From: Marinobacter adhaerens HP15
Lineage (GTDB): Bacteria; Pseudomonadota; Gammaproteobacteria; Pseudomonadales; Oleiphilaceae
Assembly (NCBI RefSeq): GCF_000166295.1
Contig: NC_017506.1
Coordinates: 434,001-498,000, forward strand
Direction of reading: 5' to 3'
Length of the DNA: 64,000 bases
This document shows positions 46,699 to 56,971 of the stretch, piece after piece; position 1 is the stretch's first letter, and each line of letters opens with the position of its first letter. Made by a program: the position numbers and the translations under genes. The notes beneath the pieces were generated by a model that was not told the origin of the DNA, ran no database searches, and saw nothing but the letters and a program-made list of their open reading frames with translations.

Positions 46699-46821
46699 TC
46701 TGTTTCCGGCAGGGCATGATTGTGCCCCGTCTTCTCAATTGATTCAAACGTGCGGTGCCTGGCGCCTGGGCAGATTCGATGCCCCGTGATCAGGTAGCGG
46801 CATGACCTAACGAGGTTCGCC
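46699..46821 (+). promoter_or_regulatory. Possible structured leader of rpmE
   Basis: The untranslated stretch before rpmE contains a hairpin GGGCA/TGCCC (46768-46772 with 46780-46784). A second, AGGT/ACCT (about 46793-46809), comes close to the ribosome-binding GAGG. L31 leaders that bind the protein for autoregulation are described in several bacterial groups, but I cannot match a specific one. Confidence 0.3.
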
Positions 46822-47043
46822 ATGAAAGAAGGTATCCACCCGAAGTACGAAGAGATTACTGCAACCTGCTCTTGCGGTAATACATTCAAGACTCGTTCTA
46901 CCTACACCCATGATCTGCAGCTGGATGTGTGCTCCCAGTGCCACCCATTCTACACCGGCAAGCAGAAAGTTATGGATACCGGTGGTCGTATCGACCGTTT
47001 CCAGAAGCGTTTCGGTGGTCGCATCGGCGCCAAGAAAGACTGA
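46822..47043 (+). CDS. rpmE: 50S ribosomal protein L31, zinc-binding form
   Basis: Ribosomal protein of 73 residues at the 30S-50S bridge. It is the C+ (zinc) form: CSCGN (residues 14-18 region) and CSQCHP supply four cysteines. The sequence [20 protein letters not shown] is close to the Escherichia protein. ACGAGG precedes the ATG. Many bacteria swap this form for a zinc-free paralogue under zinc limitation, but no such paralogue or Zur box is visible here. It ends in a strong terminator. Confidence 0.97.
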   Translation: MKEGIHPKYEEITATCSCGNTFKTRSTYTHDLQLDVCSQCHPFYTGKQKVMDTGGRIDRFQKRFGGRIGAKKD

Positions 47044-47059
47044 TCGAGCTGGATCCGGG

Positions 47060-47084
47060 AAAAGCGCCTTCGGGCGCTTTTTTT
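47060..47084 (+). terminator. Rho-independent terminator of rpmE
   Basis: AAAAGCGCC (47060-47068), tetraloop TTCG, GGCGCTTTT (47073-47081), then more T to 47084. It is one of the clearest terminators in the window, 17 bases after the stop. Confidence 0.92.
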
Positions 47085-47294
47085 GTGCCCGGTTGTCAGA
47101 GTGTACCTATAAGATACATACGCAATTAGCCCTATTGACTGTTCACAAAATGTTCATGAGGCACTTGTCGTTTCCGGGCTGGCGGGCCATAATGGCGCGC
47201 TCCGCCGAGTAGGGGCCTTCGATTCGGAGTTGATCCGAGGCTCTTTGGCTTCGGCGGTTCACTACCTTTAAACGTGACAAACGGAACAGTGGCA

Positions 47295-48559
47295 ATGTCT
47301 CAAGATCTGAAAGAAGCAGCCCTTGAATATCACGCCAAGCCGCGGCCTGGTAAGCTGAGTGTCGAAATCACCAAGCCAACCAAGACCTCCCGCGACCTTT
47401 CCCTGGCGTATAGCCCCGGGGTTGCCGAACCGGTCCGCGAGATCGCAAAGGACCCTGAGAACGCGTACAAGTACACCGCCAAGGGCAACCTGGTGGCTGT
47501 CATCTCTGATGGTTCTGCGATTCTTGGTCTGGGTAACCTGGGTCCGCTGGCAAGCAAGCCGGTTATGGAAGGCAAGGGCGTACTGTTCAAGCGCTTTGCC
47601 GGAATTGATGTCTTCGATATTGAAGTCAATTCCGAGAGCCCGCAGGCGTTTATCGAAACAGTTGAGCGTATTGCAGATACCTTCGGTGGTATCAATCTGG
47701 AAGACATCAAAGCGCCCGAGTGCTTTGAAATTGAGCGCGCGCTGATCGAAAAGTGCAACGTGCCCATTTTCCACGATGACCAGCATGGTACTGCTATCGT
47801 AACTGCAGCCGGCATGATCAATGCCCTCGAGCTGCAGGGCAAAAGATTGAAGAGGCGAGGGTGGTCTGCCTGGGTGCCGGTGCTGCCGCTATTGCCTGCA
47901 TGAAGATTCTGATCAGCTGCGGTATTCGTTCTGAGAACATCTTCATGCTCGACCGCAAGGGTGTGATCCACTCTGGTCGTGATGATTTGAACCAGTACAA
48001 GGCAATGTTCGCCAACGACACTGACAAGCGAACTCTGGACGACGCGATTGATGGCGCTGACGTATTCCTGGGGCTGTCCGGTCCGGATCTCCTGACCGCT
48101 GAACAGCTCAAGAAAATGGCTCCCAAGCCGATCGTTTTCGCCTGCTCCAACCCGGATCCGGAGATCAGCCCGGAAATTGCCCTGGCAACCCGCGATGATC
48201 TGATCATGGCCACCGGTCGCTCTGATTATCCGAACCAGGTTAACAATGTGTTGGGTTTCCCATTCATTTTCCGTGGAGCGCTGGACGTTCGTGCCACCGC
48301 GATCAACGAGGAAATGAAGGTGGCGGCCGTCAATGCAATCCGTGAGCTGGCCAAGGAGCCTGTGCCTCAGGAAATTTGCGAGGCTTACGGTGTGGAGAGT
48401 TTCGAGTTCGGGAAAGAGTACATCATTCCCAAGCCGATGGACGTCCGCTTGCTGGAAGTTGTGCCGGCCGCCGTTGCTCGCGCTGCCGTGGATTCCGGCG
48501 TTGCACGTAATCCATACCCTGCGCACTACCCGCTGAAGTCAATGGACGACATTATCTGA
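47295..48559 (+). pseudogene. maeB: Malic enzyme gene with a one-base frameshift
   Basis: Decarboxylating malate dehydrogenase (malate to pyruvate plus CO2, with NAD(P)H). The short, single-domain form would be about 420 residues. The first part (47295 to about 47844) has the malic domain: [44 protein letters not shown] and [16 protein letters not shown]. After LELQGK the frame changes: the expected Rossmann segment [22 protein letters not shown] continues in another frame to the normal end, YPAHYPLKSMDDII. One A missing from the AAAA run at 47841-47844 would restore [13 protein letters not shown]. As given, the frame-0 product stops at 47903 with a 14-residue wrong tail ([14 protein letters not shown]). 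This is either a true mutation or a base-calling error. Confidence 0.9.
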
Positions 48560-48577
48560 TCTGTCATCCAGGGTATA

Positions 48578-48610
48578 AAAAAAACCGGCGGTGATCCCGC
48601 CGGTTTTTTT
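48578..48610. terminator. Bidirectional terminator between maeB and ponA
   Basis: A 14-base stem (48578-48591 with 48597-48610), AAAAAAACCGGCGG and its complement, has a five-base loop TGATC. The A-run on one side and T-run on the other make it functional for both converging genes. Confidence 0.92.
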
Positions 48611-48626
48611 GTGCCTGCTCCTGATG

Positions 48627-51155
48627 TCAGAAGATTCGCCTTGACAGGTCGTCTTCCTCGGAGCCTCCATTACGGTCGTTTTCGGTTTCGGGTGTCAGGG
48701 GCGGTGGCGCATCCTCTTCCCGGAAGACCTCGAAAATGCCATCCTCGCCTGGCCTTGCGCGCTGTCCGGTTTCGGGGTTGATCCGGATATTGACGATGCC
48801 ATTGGGTCGAGGCATGAAGGAAGAGGGTGCCCCTTCGAGCGCTACTTCCATATAGTCCAGCCAGATGGGGAGCGCGGTGCTGGCGCCAAACTCGCGTCTG
48901 CCCAGAGGTGCCGGTTGGTCGAATCCGACCCAGGTGGTTGTGGCCACTTCGTGATTGAAGCCGGCAAACCAGGTGTCTTTCTGTTCGTTGGTGGTGCCGG
49001 TTTTACCGGCGATGTCATCCCGGCCAAGGGCCAGCGCCCTTCTGCCGGTACCGCGACGAATGACGTCCTGCATCATTGAATGCAGAATAAAGACCGAGCG
49101 TTCGTCCGCCAGTCTGGGCATAACCCGAACCTCGGGCGAGTCCTCACTTGTTTCAGAGACATTGGCGACGGTGTTTGGCGAGCCTTCTTGCTCGCCCGAT
49201 GGTTCCTGTGCTGTATCGTCGTCGCAGTCTTTGTCGCATAGAACGGTTTTCGGCGCCTGGTAAATGGTCTCACCGCTAAAGTCAGTGATAGTCTCGATGA
49301 GGTAGGGTTCAACGTCGTAGCCTCCGTTGGCAATCACGGCCATGCCTCGGGCAAGTTCCATGGGAGTAAGCTGCCCGCTGCCCAGGGAGAGTGACAGATC
49401 GTCCGGCATGTTTTCTACCGGGATTTCCAGTTGTGCCAGGTAATCCAGCGTGTTCTGGATGCCCAGGTCGCGCAGCAGTCGGATTGAGACCAGGTTGCGT
49501 GAGCGATAGAGTGCTTCCCGCAGGCGGGTTGGGCCATAGAACTGTCCGGAGGAGTTCTGGGGGCGCCAGGCAGTCTCCAGTTCCGAGTCATCGAAGACGA
49601 TCGGCGCATCGTTGTAGATGGTCGCCGGTGTCATGCCGCTTTCCAGAGCGCTCAGATAAAGAAAGGGCTTGAAGGTGGAGCCAGGCTGTCGTCTTGCCTG
49701 TATGGCACGGTTATATTTGCTCTGACCAAAACTGTAGCCTCCGCTCAGTGCCTCAATGGCGCCGGTTTTGGCTTTCAGTGAAATGAGCGCGCCTTCAACC
49801 CTCGGGATTTGAGCAAGCGCAACAGAGGCTTCAGCGAGCTGCTCCGACTGCTCATTCGGGGATTCGTTTCCGTTGGCTTCTGGCTCTGGCGAGGCCGATT
49901 CCGGGTTCTGGGCGCGCACATAGATAACGTCGCCGGGAGCCACAACATCGGAGGGCTTCTCAGGCTCAGGGCCTGTGAGATTTTCAGTTTTGTAGCGCCT
50001 CGCCCAGGTCATGGTTTCGAAAGCCATGGTGGCGGGGCCGATGTGGCGCGCGTGCACCGCCACTTTGCCGGATTCGTCGTCAACCTCTGTGACGATTGCG
50101 GGAAGCAGGGACTCCACGCGAGGGTAGTTCAGGATCAGATCTGATGGCTCACTCTCGGCGAGGGTTTCCTGATCAATCTGCCCAATGGGGCCCCTGAAGC
50201 CGTGGCGCCGATCATAGGCTTCAAGGCCGTCTCTTAATGCCTGTGTGGCAACCTGCTGTTTCTTGCCGTCAACTGTGAGGGTGACGGTGTAGCCATCGGT
50301 GTAGGCGTCCTCGCCGAACCGCCGAACCATCTCGGATCTCGCCATTTCGGCAACATAGTCGGCGTCGACTTCAGTCTCCGTGCTGTTGTAGCTGGCAGTA
50401 ATGGGGGCGGAAACAGCAAGTTCGTGGGCATCCGGAGTGATGTATCCCAGGTCGCGCATTCGTCCGAGAATCCAGTTGCGCCGGATCATCGCACGGTCCG
50501 GATTGGCCAGGGGGTTGAATGCCGAGGGCGCTTTTGGCAAGCCGGCGAGCATGGCCATTTGGGCCAGGGACAGTTCCGAGACCGGCTTGTTGTAATAAAC
50601 CTGTGCAGCGGCGGCAATTCCGTAGGCCCGATTGCCCAGATAGATCTTGTTCAGATAGAGCTCGAGAATGCGGTTTTTATCCAGTTCACGTTCGATCTGA
50701 AGAGCCAGAAGTATCTCGTTGAACTTCCGGATAAAGGTTCTGTCCCGTGACAAAAAGTAATTTTTTGCAACCTGCATTGTGATGGTACTGCCCCCGGACT
50801 GGATCTCGCCGGTAGAGACCAGTTCGATTGCAGCCCGCGCCAGGCCTTTGATGTCGACCCCGAAGTGCTCGTAAAAACGCGAGTCTTCAGCTGCCATAAA
50901 GGCTTGTAACTGAATTGTTGGGATCTGTTCGATTGTGATGGGTGCCCTTCTCTTTTCACCGAATTCTGCTATTAATCTGTTGTCTTTGCTATAGACCCGT
51001 AATGGCGTCTGAAGCTTGATGTCCAGAAGCTGATGTACCGGCGGAAGGCCAGGGCGAAGGTAAAGATAGAAGCCTGAGGTTACGATAACGGCGACACTCA
51101 GTCCGGTAAGAAACAACCAGGCAAAAAGGCGAGATGTGCGCAACAAATGAGACAT
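48627..51155 (-). CDS. mrcA: Penicillin-binding protein 1A
   Basis: Bifunctional class A PBP of 842 residues that polymerises and cross-links peptidoglycan on the outer face of the inner membrane. It has one N-terminal helix (about 13-31) and a GT51 glycosyltransferase domain with catalytic E in AAEDSRFYEHFGVD and TITMQVAKNYFLS. It then has an OB-like linker (about 320-430). The transpeptidase has S493 in STFK, a SRN motif (RSRNLVSIRLLR) and KTGTT. An acidic low-complexity stretch (ESASPEPEANGNESPNEQSEQ) is inserted before the transpeptidase. It is divergent from pilM, the arrangement known in Pseudomonas (ponA-pilMNOPQ). Confidence 0.96.
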   Translation of the reverse strand: MSHLLRTSRLFAWLFLTGLSVAVIVTSGFYLYLRPGLPPVHQLLDIKLQTPLRVYSKDNRLIAEFGEKRRAPITIEQIPTIQLQAFMAAEDSRFYEHFGVDIKGLARAAIELVSTGEIQSGGSTITMQVAKNYFLSRDRTFIRKFNEILLALQIERELDKNRILELYLNKIYLGNRAYGIAAAAQVYYNKPVSELSLAQMAMLAGLPKAPSAFNPLANPDRAMIRRNWILGRMRDLGYITPDAHELAVSAPITASYNSTETEVDADYVAEMARSEMVRRFGEDAYTDGYTVTLTVDGKKQQVATQALRDGLEAYDRRHGFRGPIGQIDQETLAESEPSDLILNYPRVESLLPAIVTEVDDESGKVAVHARHIGPATMAFETMTWARRYKTENLTGPEPEKPSDVVAPGDVIYVRAQNPESASPEPEANGNESPNEQSEQLAEASVALAQIPRVEGALISLKAKTGAIEALSGGYSFGQSKYNRAIQARRQPGSTFKPFLYLSALESGMTPATIYNDAPIVFDDSELETAWRPQNSSGQFYGPTRLREALYRSRNLVSIRLLRDLGIQNTLDYLAQLEIPVENMPDDLSLSLGSGQLTPMELARGMAVIANGGYDVEPYLIETITDFSGETIYQAPKTVLCDKDCDDDTAQEPSGEQEGSPNTVANVSETSEDSPEVRVMPRLADERSVFILHSMMQDVIRRGTGRRALALGRDDIAGKTGTTNEQKDTWFAGFNHEVATTTWVGFDQPAPLGRREFGASTALPIWLDYMEVALEGAPSSFMPRPNGIVNIRINPETGQRARPGEDGIFEVFREEDAPPPLTPETENDRNGGSEEDDLSRRIF

Positions 51156-51308
51156 TTTTTTCTGACAACTGTTGGATATAGGTCTATCATTTGAGAAATT
51201 GCTTTAGGATGGAAGAGGTGCTTCACCGCTGCAATAGTTCTCAACTAAAGAAGAACACGCATTGTAGACGGAATGGTGAAGAAATTCTCTTAAATAAAAA
51301 ACACATAA

Positions 51309-51318
51309 GTTACGTAAC
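51309..51318. promoter_or_regulatory. Perfect palindrome upstream of pilM
   Basis: GTTACGTAAC is a ten-base perfect palindrome 33 bases before the pilM start, in the 195-base gap shared with the PBP1A gene. It could be an operator for either gene. I do not recognise the regulator. Confidence 0.3.
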
Positions 51319-51341
51319 CGGGTGCATCTAACCAGGTATAG

Positions 51342-52397
<1,056 letters not shown>

Positions 52398-52410
52398 GGA
52401 GCTTCGACTG

Positions 52411-52977
52411 ATGGCAAAGATTAACCTACGACCGTGGCGCGAAGAGCTTCGCGCCGAGAAACAGAAACAGTTCGTGGTCATGATTCTGGGCGCAGCGATC
52501 ATTGCTGGCGGCCTGGTCTTCCTCTGGAAAACCGATATGGATAGCCGGATTGCCTACCAGCAGTCCCGCAACGCCTACCTCGAAACAGCGACCAAAAATC
52601 TGGATGAACAGATCAAGGAGATTGAGGACCTAAAGCGGAAAAGGGATGAACTTCTTGCCCGAATGCAGGTTATTCAGGACCTACAGGGCAAGCGCCCCGT
52701 TATTGTGCGCGTTTTCGACGAATTGGTCAGGACTTTACCTGATGGGCTTTTTTATACGGACCTCAAGCGAACTGGTGATCAAATTGACATCGTGGGAATG
52801 TCTGAATCCAACAGTCGTGTATCTACGTTGATGCGTCAGTTTGAAGAATCAGACTGGTTCACGGATCCGGATCTGTCCAATGTGTCCGCTGCTGAGAGTC
52901 GCCGCGCGGGGTATAGTCAATTCAATCTTTCAGTCCAACAAAAAACTCCTGAGCCTGAAGGGGAGGATGGTCAATGA
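52411..52977 (+). CDS. pilN: Type IV pilus assembly protein PilN
   Basis: Bitopic inner-membrane protein of 188 residues. The cytosolic N-terminus INLRPWREELRAEKQKQF contains the INLLPWR-type motif that docks into PilM. A membrane helix follows (about 22-41). A coiled coil (ETATKNLDEQIKEIEDLKRKRDELLARMQ) leads to a ferredoxin-like periplasmic domain that pairs with PilO. It ends with a four-base overlap with pilO. Confidence 0.95.
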   Translation: MAKINLRPWREELRAEKQKQFVVMILGAAIIAGGLVFLWKTDMDSRIAYQQSRNAYLETATKNLDEQIKEIEDLKRKRDELLARMQVIQDLQGKRPVIVRVFDELVRTLPDGLFYTDLKRTGDQIDIVGMSESNSRVSTLMRQFEESDWFTDPDLSNVSAAESRRAGYSQFNLSVQQKTPEPEGEDGQ

Positions 52978-53585
52978 GCCTCGCCGACTCACTTAAAAGT
53001 CTCAATGAATTCGATATCAATGATCTTGACGTAAATAATGCGGGCATTTGGCCGGCACCAATCAAGGCCATTGTTGTGCTTATCGTGTTTGCTCTTATAG
53101 CTGGCGGGGGCTACTGGTTTTTCGTGAAAGATCAGTATGTCCAACTCGAGCGTGTGGAAAAAACCGAACAGGATCTAAGGAAAAAATACGAGGAGAAAGC
53201 TTACCAGGTGGCAAACTTGGAGGTCTTCAAAGCTCAAATGGCAGAAATGGAAGAAACCTTCGGCGCGTTGGTGAGGCAGCTTCCAAGTGAAACTGAGGTC
53301 CCTGGCTTGTTGGAAGATATAACCAACACGGCTTTAGGGAATGGGCTTTCTCTTCAGGAGGTGGCTCTTCAGCCTGAGCAGCGTCGTGATTTCTATTCAG
53401 AGTTGCCGATAAATATTCGTGTGACTGGCTCTTATCATGAGCTTGCCTCTTTTGTCAGTAGTGTCGCAAGCCTGCCCAGGATCGTTACACTGCATGATTT
53501 AACCATTAAACCAACAGGCGGAGATGGAGAGCGACTTGACATGCAAGTTGTAGCTCGTACTTACCGCTACCGGGCTGGAGAGTGA
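52974..53585 (+). CDS. pilO: Type IV pilus assembly protein PilO
   Basis: 203-residue partner of PilN in the inner-membrane alignment complex. It has a short cytosolic tail, a membrane helix (about 28-48; IKAIVVLIVFALIAGGGYWFF), a coiled coil (YVQLERVEKTEQDLRKKYEEKAYQVANLEVFKAQM) and a periplasmic ferredoxin-like domain with FYSELPINIRVTGSYHELASF. Its start overlaps the pilN stop (ATGA), and pilP starts three bases beyond its stop. The third codon positions in this part use more A/T than the flanking genes. Confidence 0.95.
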   Translation: MSLADSLKSLNEFDINDLDVNNAGIWPAPIKAIVVLIVFALIAGGGYWFFVKDQYVQLERVEKTEQDLRKKYEEKAYQVANLEVFKAQMAEMEETFGALVRQLPSETEVPGLLEDITNTALGNGLSLQEVALQPEQRRDFYSELPINIRVTGSYHELASFVSSVASLPRIVTLHDLTIKPTGGDGERLDMQVVARTYRYRAGE

Positions 53586-53587
53586 GC

Positions 53588-54136
53588 ATGACAGTAAAGC
53601 ATGCGATAAGAGCCTGGCTGGGTGTTTGTCTGGTCTCCTTGCTGACGGCCTGTTCCCAGGGCAGCGGTTTTTCAGATCTTGATCAGTTCATGGCCGAGAC
53701 CCGGGCAAAACCGAGAGGGTATGTTGAGCCCTTGCCGGAGTTCAAGGCTTACGAAGCTTTCAGTTATTCAGCTGCGGATCGTCGTGCCCCATTTGAGCCG
53801 CCAATCGATGTTCAATTGACCATGGTAGATGAGCGGCCTGTCAGCGATGTTGAACCCGATCTGGATCGGCCTCGAGAAGTTCTGGAGAATTTTGACCTGA
53901 AAGCGCTTCAAATGGTCGGTACTCTTCAAGGGGCATCCGGTAACCTGTTTGCTCTCATTGAGGACGATACGGGCGGCATACACAGAGTGCGTACCGGCAA
54001 TTACATGGGTCAAAACTACGGTCGCATTGTGGCCGTCAGTGAAACAAGAATTGAGCTAATTGAAATCGTTCCCAATGGCCGGGGTGGCTGGGTCGAGCGT
54101 CCTCGCTCCCTGACCCTGGATGAAGGCGCAGGCTAA
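53588..54136 (+). CDS. pilP: Type IV pilus lipoprotein PilP
   Basis: Inner-membrane lipoprotein of 182 residues that connects PilNO with the PilQ secretin. The signal peptide ends in a lipobox, SLLTACSQGS. A disordered region follows, and then the beta domain (LKALQMVGTLQGASGNLFALIEDDTGGIHRVRTGNYMGQNYGRIV). I chose ATG 53588, because GGAG (53577-53580) is seven bases before it; the GTG at 53582 would be too close. It is the fourth gene of the pil operon. Confidence 0.94.
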   Translation: MTVKHAIRAWLGVCLVSLLTACSQGSGFSDLDQFMAETRAKPRGYVEPLPEFKAYEAFSYSAADRRAPFEPPIDVQLTMVDERPVSDVEPDLDRPREVLENFDLKALQMVGTLQGASGNLFALIEDDTGGIHRVRTGNYMGQNYGRIVAVSETRIELIEIVPNGRGGWVERPRSLTLDEGAG

Positions 54137-54147
54137 GGAGCGGCTGG

Positions 54148-56268
54148 ATGAAAGTTGAAAGAAACATGCACGTACAAAAAAGTTTAGGGTCGAGGCTAGC
54201 GATGTTCAGAAAACTCAATGTATACGTCAGCGTGATTGCTTTTGGGTTGTTATCCGGCCTGGCCAACGCGGTCACGCTGGAAGACGTGTCGTTTTCGTCG
54301 CTACCAGGCGAGCGGCTTGAGGTGACACTGCAATTTGATGGGGCGCCACCGGAACCCTCTGGTTATACCATTGAGCGCCCCGCTCGAATCGCGGTGGATC
54401 TTCGGGATACGACCAGTGGTCTTGATAGCCGAAGCGTGCCTTTGGGGTCGGGTAATGCCCAGAGCATGACCGTGGTCGAGACCAAGGATCGAACGCGGTT
54501 GATTTTCAACCTTGTCGAGCTGGTTCCCTATGACACAGTTCGTTCTGGTAACTCCCTGATCATGACGATTGGTGGGCAGTCTGAGGGTGTTGTTGCGAGC
54601 CCCTCAACCTCCGTTTCGCAGAGCAGTGGAACAACCAGCGCGGCGCCTTCTGATGCTCTTGCCGGGGTCGATTTCCGTCGCGGCAAAGACGGCGAAGGCC
54701 GAGTGCTGGTGGATCTTGGCAGCTCCAGCACGCCGGTCGACCTGACAGAACGTGCCGGCAGAATTCGTCTTACGATGGATGGTATTTCTGTGCCTGCCGA
54801 TCTGCGTCGCCGGCTCGACGTGACGGATTTCGCCACGCCGGTTACTCGCATTGACACCTTTGTGGAAGATGGCAATGCCGTTGTCGAGATCAGCCCTGAG
54901 GGTAACTACGACTACATTGCCTACCAGTCTGGCAGCCAGTTTACCGTCAGCGTCGAGGAGCTAAGCCAGGAAGAGGCCGAATCCCGCCGGGAAGAGAAGT
55001 TCCCGTATACCGGCGACAAGCTCTCCCTGAACTTCCAGGACATCGAAGTTCGCTCAGTGCTTCAGCTTATCGCCGACTTCACCGGATTGAACCTCGTGGC
55101 CAGTGACACTGTCGGCGGCAGCATCACTCTGCGCCTTCAGAATGTGCCCTGGGACCAGGCACTTGATCTGATTCTGAAGACAAAAGGTCTTGATAAGCGT
55201 CAGATCGGTAACGTTTTGCTCGTCGCGCCTGCAGATGAGATCGCAGCTAGGGAGAAGCTTGAGCTTGAAACTAGCAAGCAGATTGCTGAGTTGGCTCCTG
55301 TGCGCCTCGATATCGTTCAGGTCAACTATGCCAAGGCGGCTGATATTGTTGCTTTGATTAAGGAAGATGAGGAACTGATTTCTGATCGGGGTTTTGTGTC
55401 CTCTGATGTTAGAACGAACACGATCAGTGTCAGGGAGACCGCGGAAAAGTTGGAGGAAATTCGCAGGCTGGTTTCAACCTGGGATGTTCCTGTGCGTCAA
55501 GTCTCTATCGAGGCTCGTATAGTGCGGGCTCAAACGAATGTTGCCGAGAACCTGGGTGTTCGATGGGGTGGTGCTGCCTACGATGTGAGTGGCGATAACG
55601 TGTTTACAGTCGGTGGTTCCCAGGGATCGCTGCAGGAGGCTCGTGACGCAGCTGCCGGGAATAGCAACACGATTTCTTTCCCGGGAGCTCTTGCGGTTGA
55701 TCTTGGTGTTAGTGGTGAGGGTACCTCCTCCTTTGCCATTGGATGGGGTAGTGACAACTTCCTCGTTGATCTGGAGTTATCCGCTTTGGAAAGCGATGGC
55801 CAGGCCGAGGTTGTTTCTCAGCCTAGGGTCGTTACTGCTGATCGCCAAACAGCATCTATCAAATCAGGTGAGGAAATCCCTTACCAAGAGGCAACTTCCA
55901 GTGGCGCGACCAATATAGAATTTAAAGAAGCGGTTCTTTCACTGGAAGTCACACCTCAAATCACGCCTGACGACAAAATCATTATGGACTTGGTAGTAAA
56001 CCAGGATTCCAGAGGTGAAGTTACGGCTGGCATTCCGTCTATCAATACGAACTCTGTTACTACACAGGTTCTGGTTGGTAACGGCGAGACAGTAGTTCTG
56101 GGTGGTATTTTCCAGTCTGAGGTTGCGACTCAAACGACCAAGACGCCGTTCCTTGGAGATATCCCTTACCTGGGCCGTATCTTCAAGCGCACTGAGCACC
56201 TTGACGAGCGTAGCGAACTGTTGATCTTCATTACGCCGAAGATCATCAAGAACGATCTGCTTCGTTAA
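54148..56268 (+). CDS. pilQ: Type IV pilus secretin PilQ
   Basis: Outer-membrane secretin of 706 residues through which the pilus leaves the cell. A signal peptide runs to about residue 41 (LLSGLANA). Two AMIN domains follow (about 45-130 and 165-260), which bind peptidoglycan. Then come the STN/N0 domain (LSLNFQDIEVRSVLQLIADFTGLNLVAS), an N1 domain (ADIVALIKEDEELISDRGFVSSDVRTNTISVRET), and the secretin pore with VEIEARI-like SIEARIVRAQ and the C-terminal PFLGDIPYLGRIFKRTEHLDERSELLIFITPKI. It closes the pil operon before a strong terminator. Confidence 0.97.
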   Translation: MKVERNMHVQKSLGSRLAMFRKLNVYVSVIAFGLLSGLANAVTLEDVSFSSLPGERLEVTLQFDGAPPEPSGYTIERPARIAVDLRDTTSGLDSRSVPLGSGNAQSMTVVETKDRTRLIFNLVELVPYDTVRSGNSLIMTIGGQSEGVVASPSTSVSQSSGTTSAAPSDALAGVDFRRGKDGEGRVLVDLGSSSTPVDLTERAGRIRLTMDGISVPADLRRRLDVTDFATPVTRIDTFVEDGNAVVEISPEGNYDYIAYQSGSQFTVSVEELSQEEAESRREEKFPYTGDKLSLNFQDIEVRSVLQLIADFTGLNLVASDTVGGSITLRLQNVPWDQALDLILKTKGLDKRQIGNVLLVAPADEIAAREKLELETSKQIAELAPVRLDIVQVNYAKAADIVALIKEDEELISDRGFVSSDVRTNTISVRETAEKLEEIRRLVSTWDVPVRQVSIEARIVRAQTNVAENLGVRWGGAAYDVSGDNVFTVGGSQGSLQEARDAAAGNSNTISFPGALAVDLGVSGEGTSSFAIGWGSDNFLVDLELSALESDGQAEVVSQPRVVTADRQTASIKSGEEIPYQEATSSGATNIEFKEAVLSLEVTPQITPDDKIIMDLVVNQDSRGEVTAGIPSINTNSVTTQVLVGNGETVVLGGIFQSEVATQTTKTPFLGDIPYLGRIFKRTEHLDERSELLIFITPKIIKNDLLR

Positions 56269-56278
56269 TCTGTGCAGT

Positions 56279-56312
56279 AAAAAAGCCGCCGCTTAAAACC
56301 GGCGGCTTTTTT
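56279..56312 (+). terminator. Rho-independent terminator of pilMNOPQ
   Basis: AAAAAAGCCGCC (56279-56290) pairs with GGCGGCTTTTTT (56301-56312), with a further G-C pair inside the loop end. It lies ten bases after the pilQ stop. Confidence 0.92.
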
Positions 56313-56404
56313 GTGCGCGAAATTGGCCCGAGACGGCTCCTGAACTTATGCAATCACGGGCCCTGTGATATTCTCACCCGCCTGAACAAAACTGAGCGGA
56401 AGTT

Positions 56405-56971
56405 ATGTCTTTGCCGAAACGCGTTGTCCTGGTTGGCCCCATGGGAGCAGGGAAAAGCACGATTGGCCGGATGCTCGCCAAAGAGCTCGGCTATCGTTTT
56501 CTTGATTCTGATCGCATCATTGAAGAGCGGTGCGGGGCTAACATTCCGTGGATTTTTGATGTTGAGGGCGAGGATGGATTCCGTTTGCGGGAAACAGCCA
56601 TGCTGGACGAGTTGTCCCACGAGGACCGAACCGTGCTGGCTACTGGTGGCGGAGCTGTGATGCGCCAGGAAAACCACCCGATTCTCAAGAGAGATGCAAC
56701 GGTCATCTATCTGAAAACATCCATAGAGCAGCAGGTAGAGCGAACACGCAAGGACCGCAATCGGCCTTTGCTACAGAACGACGACCCTGAGGCGGTCTTG
56801 CGGAAACTTTTCTCAATCCGCGATCCGCTGTATTCAGGTCTCGCGGACATCATCATGTTCACGGACAGAAAGAGTCCCCGGCTGGTGGTACGTCAGCTGG
56901 TCAATCGGCTGAACCCGAAAACGCCGCGTCACAAAAGGCAGATACGTAAGGAAGGTCGCAACCATGTCTAA
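56405..56971 (+). CDS. aroK: Shikimate kinase
   Basis: Phosphorylates shikimate at O-3 in aromatic amino acid synthesis. The 188-residue P-loop kinase has Walker [10 protein letters not shown] at 11-19, the shikimate-binding DSDRIIEE and RFRDxE-like region [16 protein letters not shown], and the lid [11 protein letters not shown]. The Lys/Arg-rich C-terminus ([14 protein letters not shown]) is longer than the Escherichia enzyme. It overlaps aroB by eight bases, so the two aromatic genes are translationally coupled. Confidence 0.97.
   Translation: MSLPKRVVLVGPMGAGKSTIGRMLAKELGYRFLDSDRIIEERCGANIPWIFDVEGEDGFRLRETAMLDELSHEDRTVLATGGGAVMRQENHPILKRDATVIYLKTSIEQQVERTRKDRNRPLLQNDDPEAVLRKLFSIRDPLYSGLADIIMFTDRKSPRLVVRQLVNRLNPKTPRHKRQIRKEGRNHV

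Noticed and set aside
46584..46889. 101-codon minus-strand frame between priA and rpmE
   Set aside because: It overlaps the rpmE start and promoter, has no recognisable product and no ribosome site; the region is better read as a divergent control region.
47861..48559. Separate small gene starting with [14 protein letters not shown]
   Set aside because: It is the C-terminal half of malic enzyme read after the frameshift, not an independent gene.
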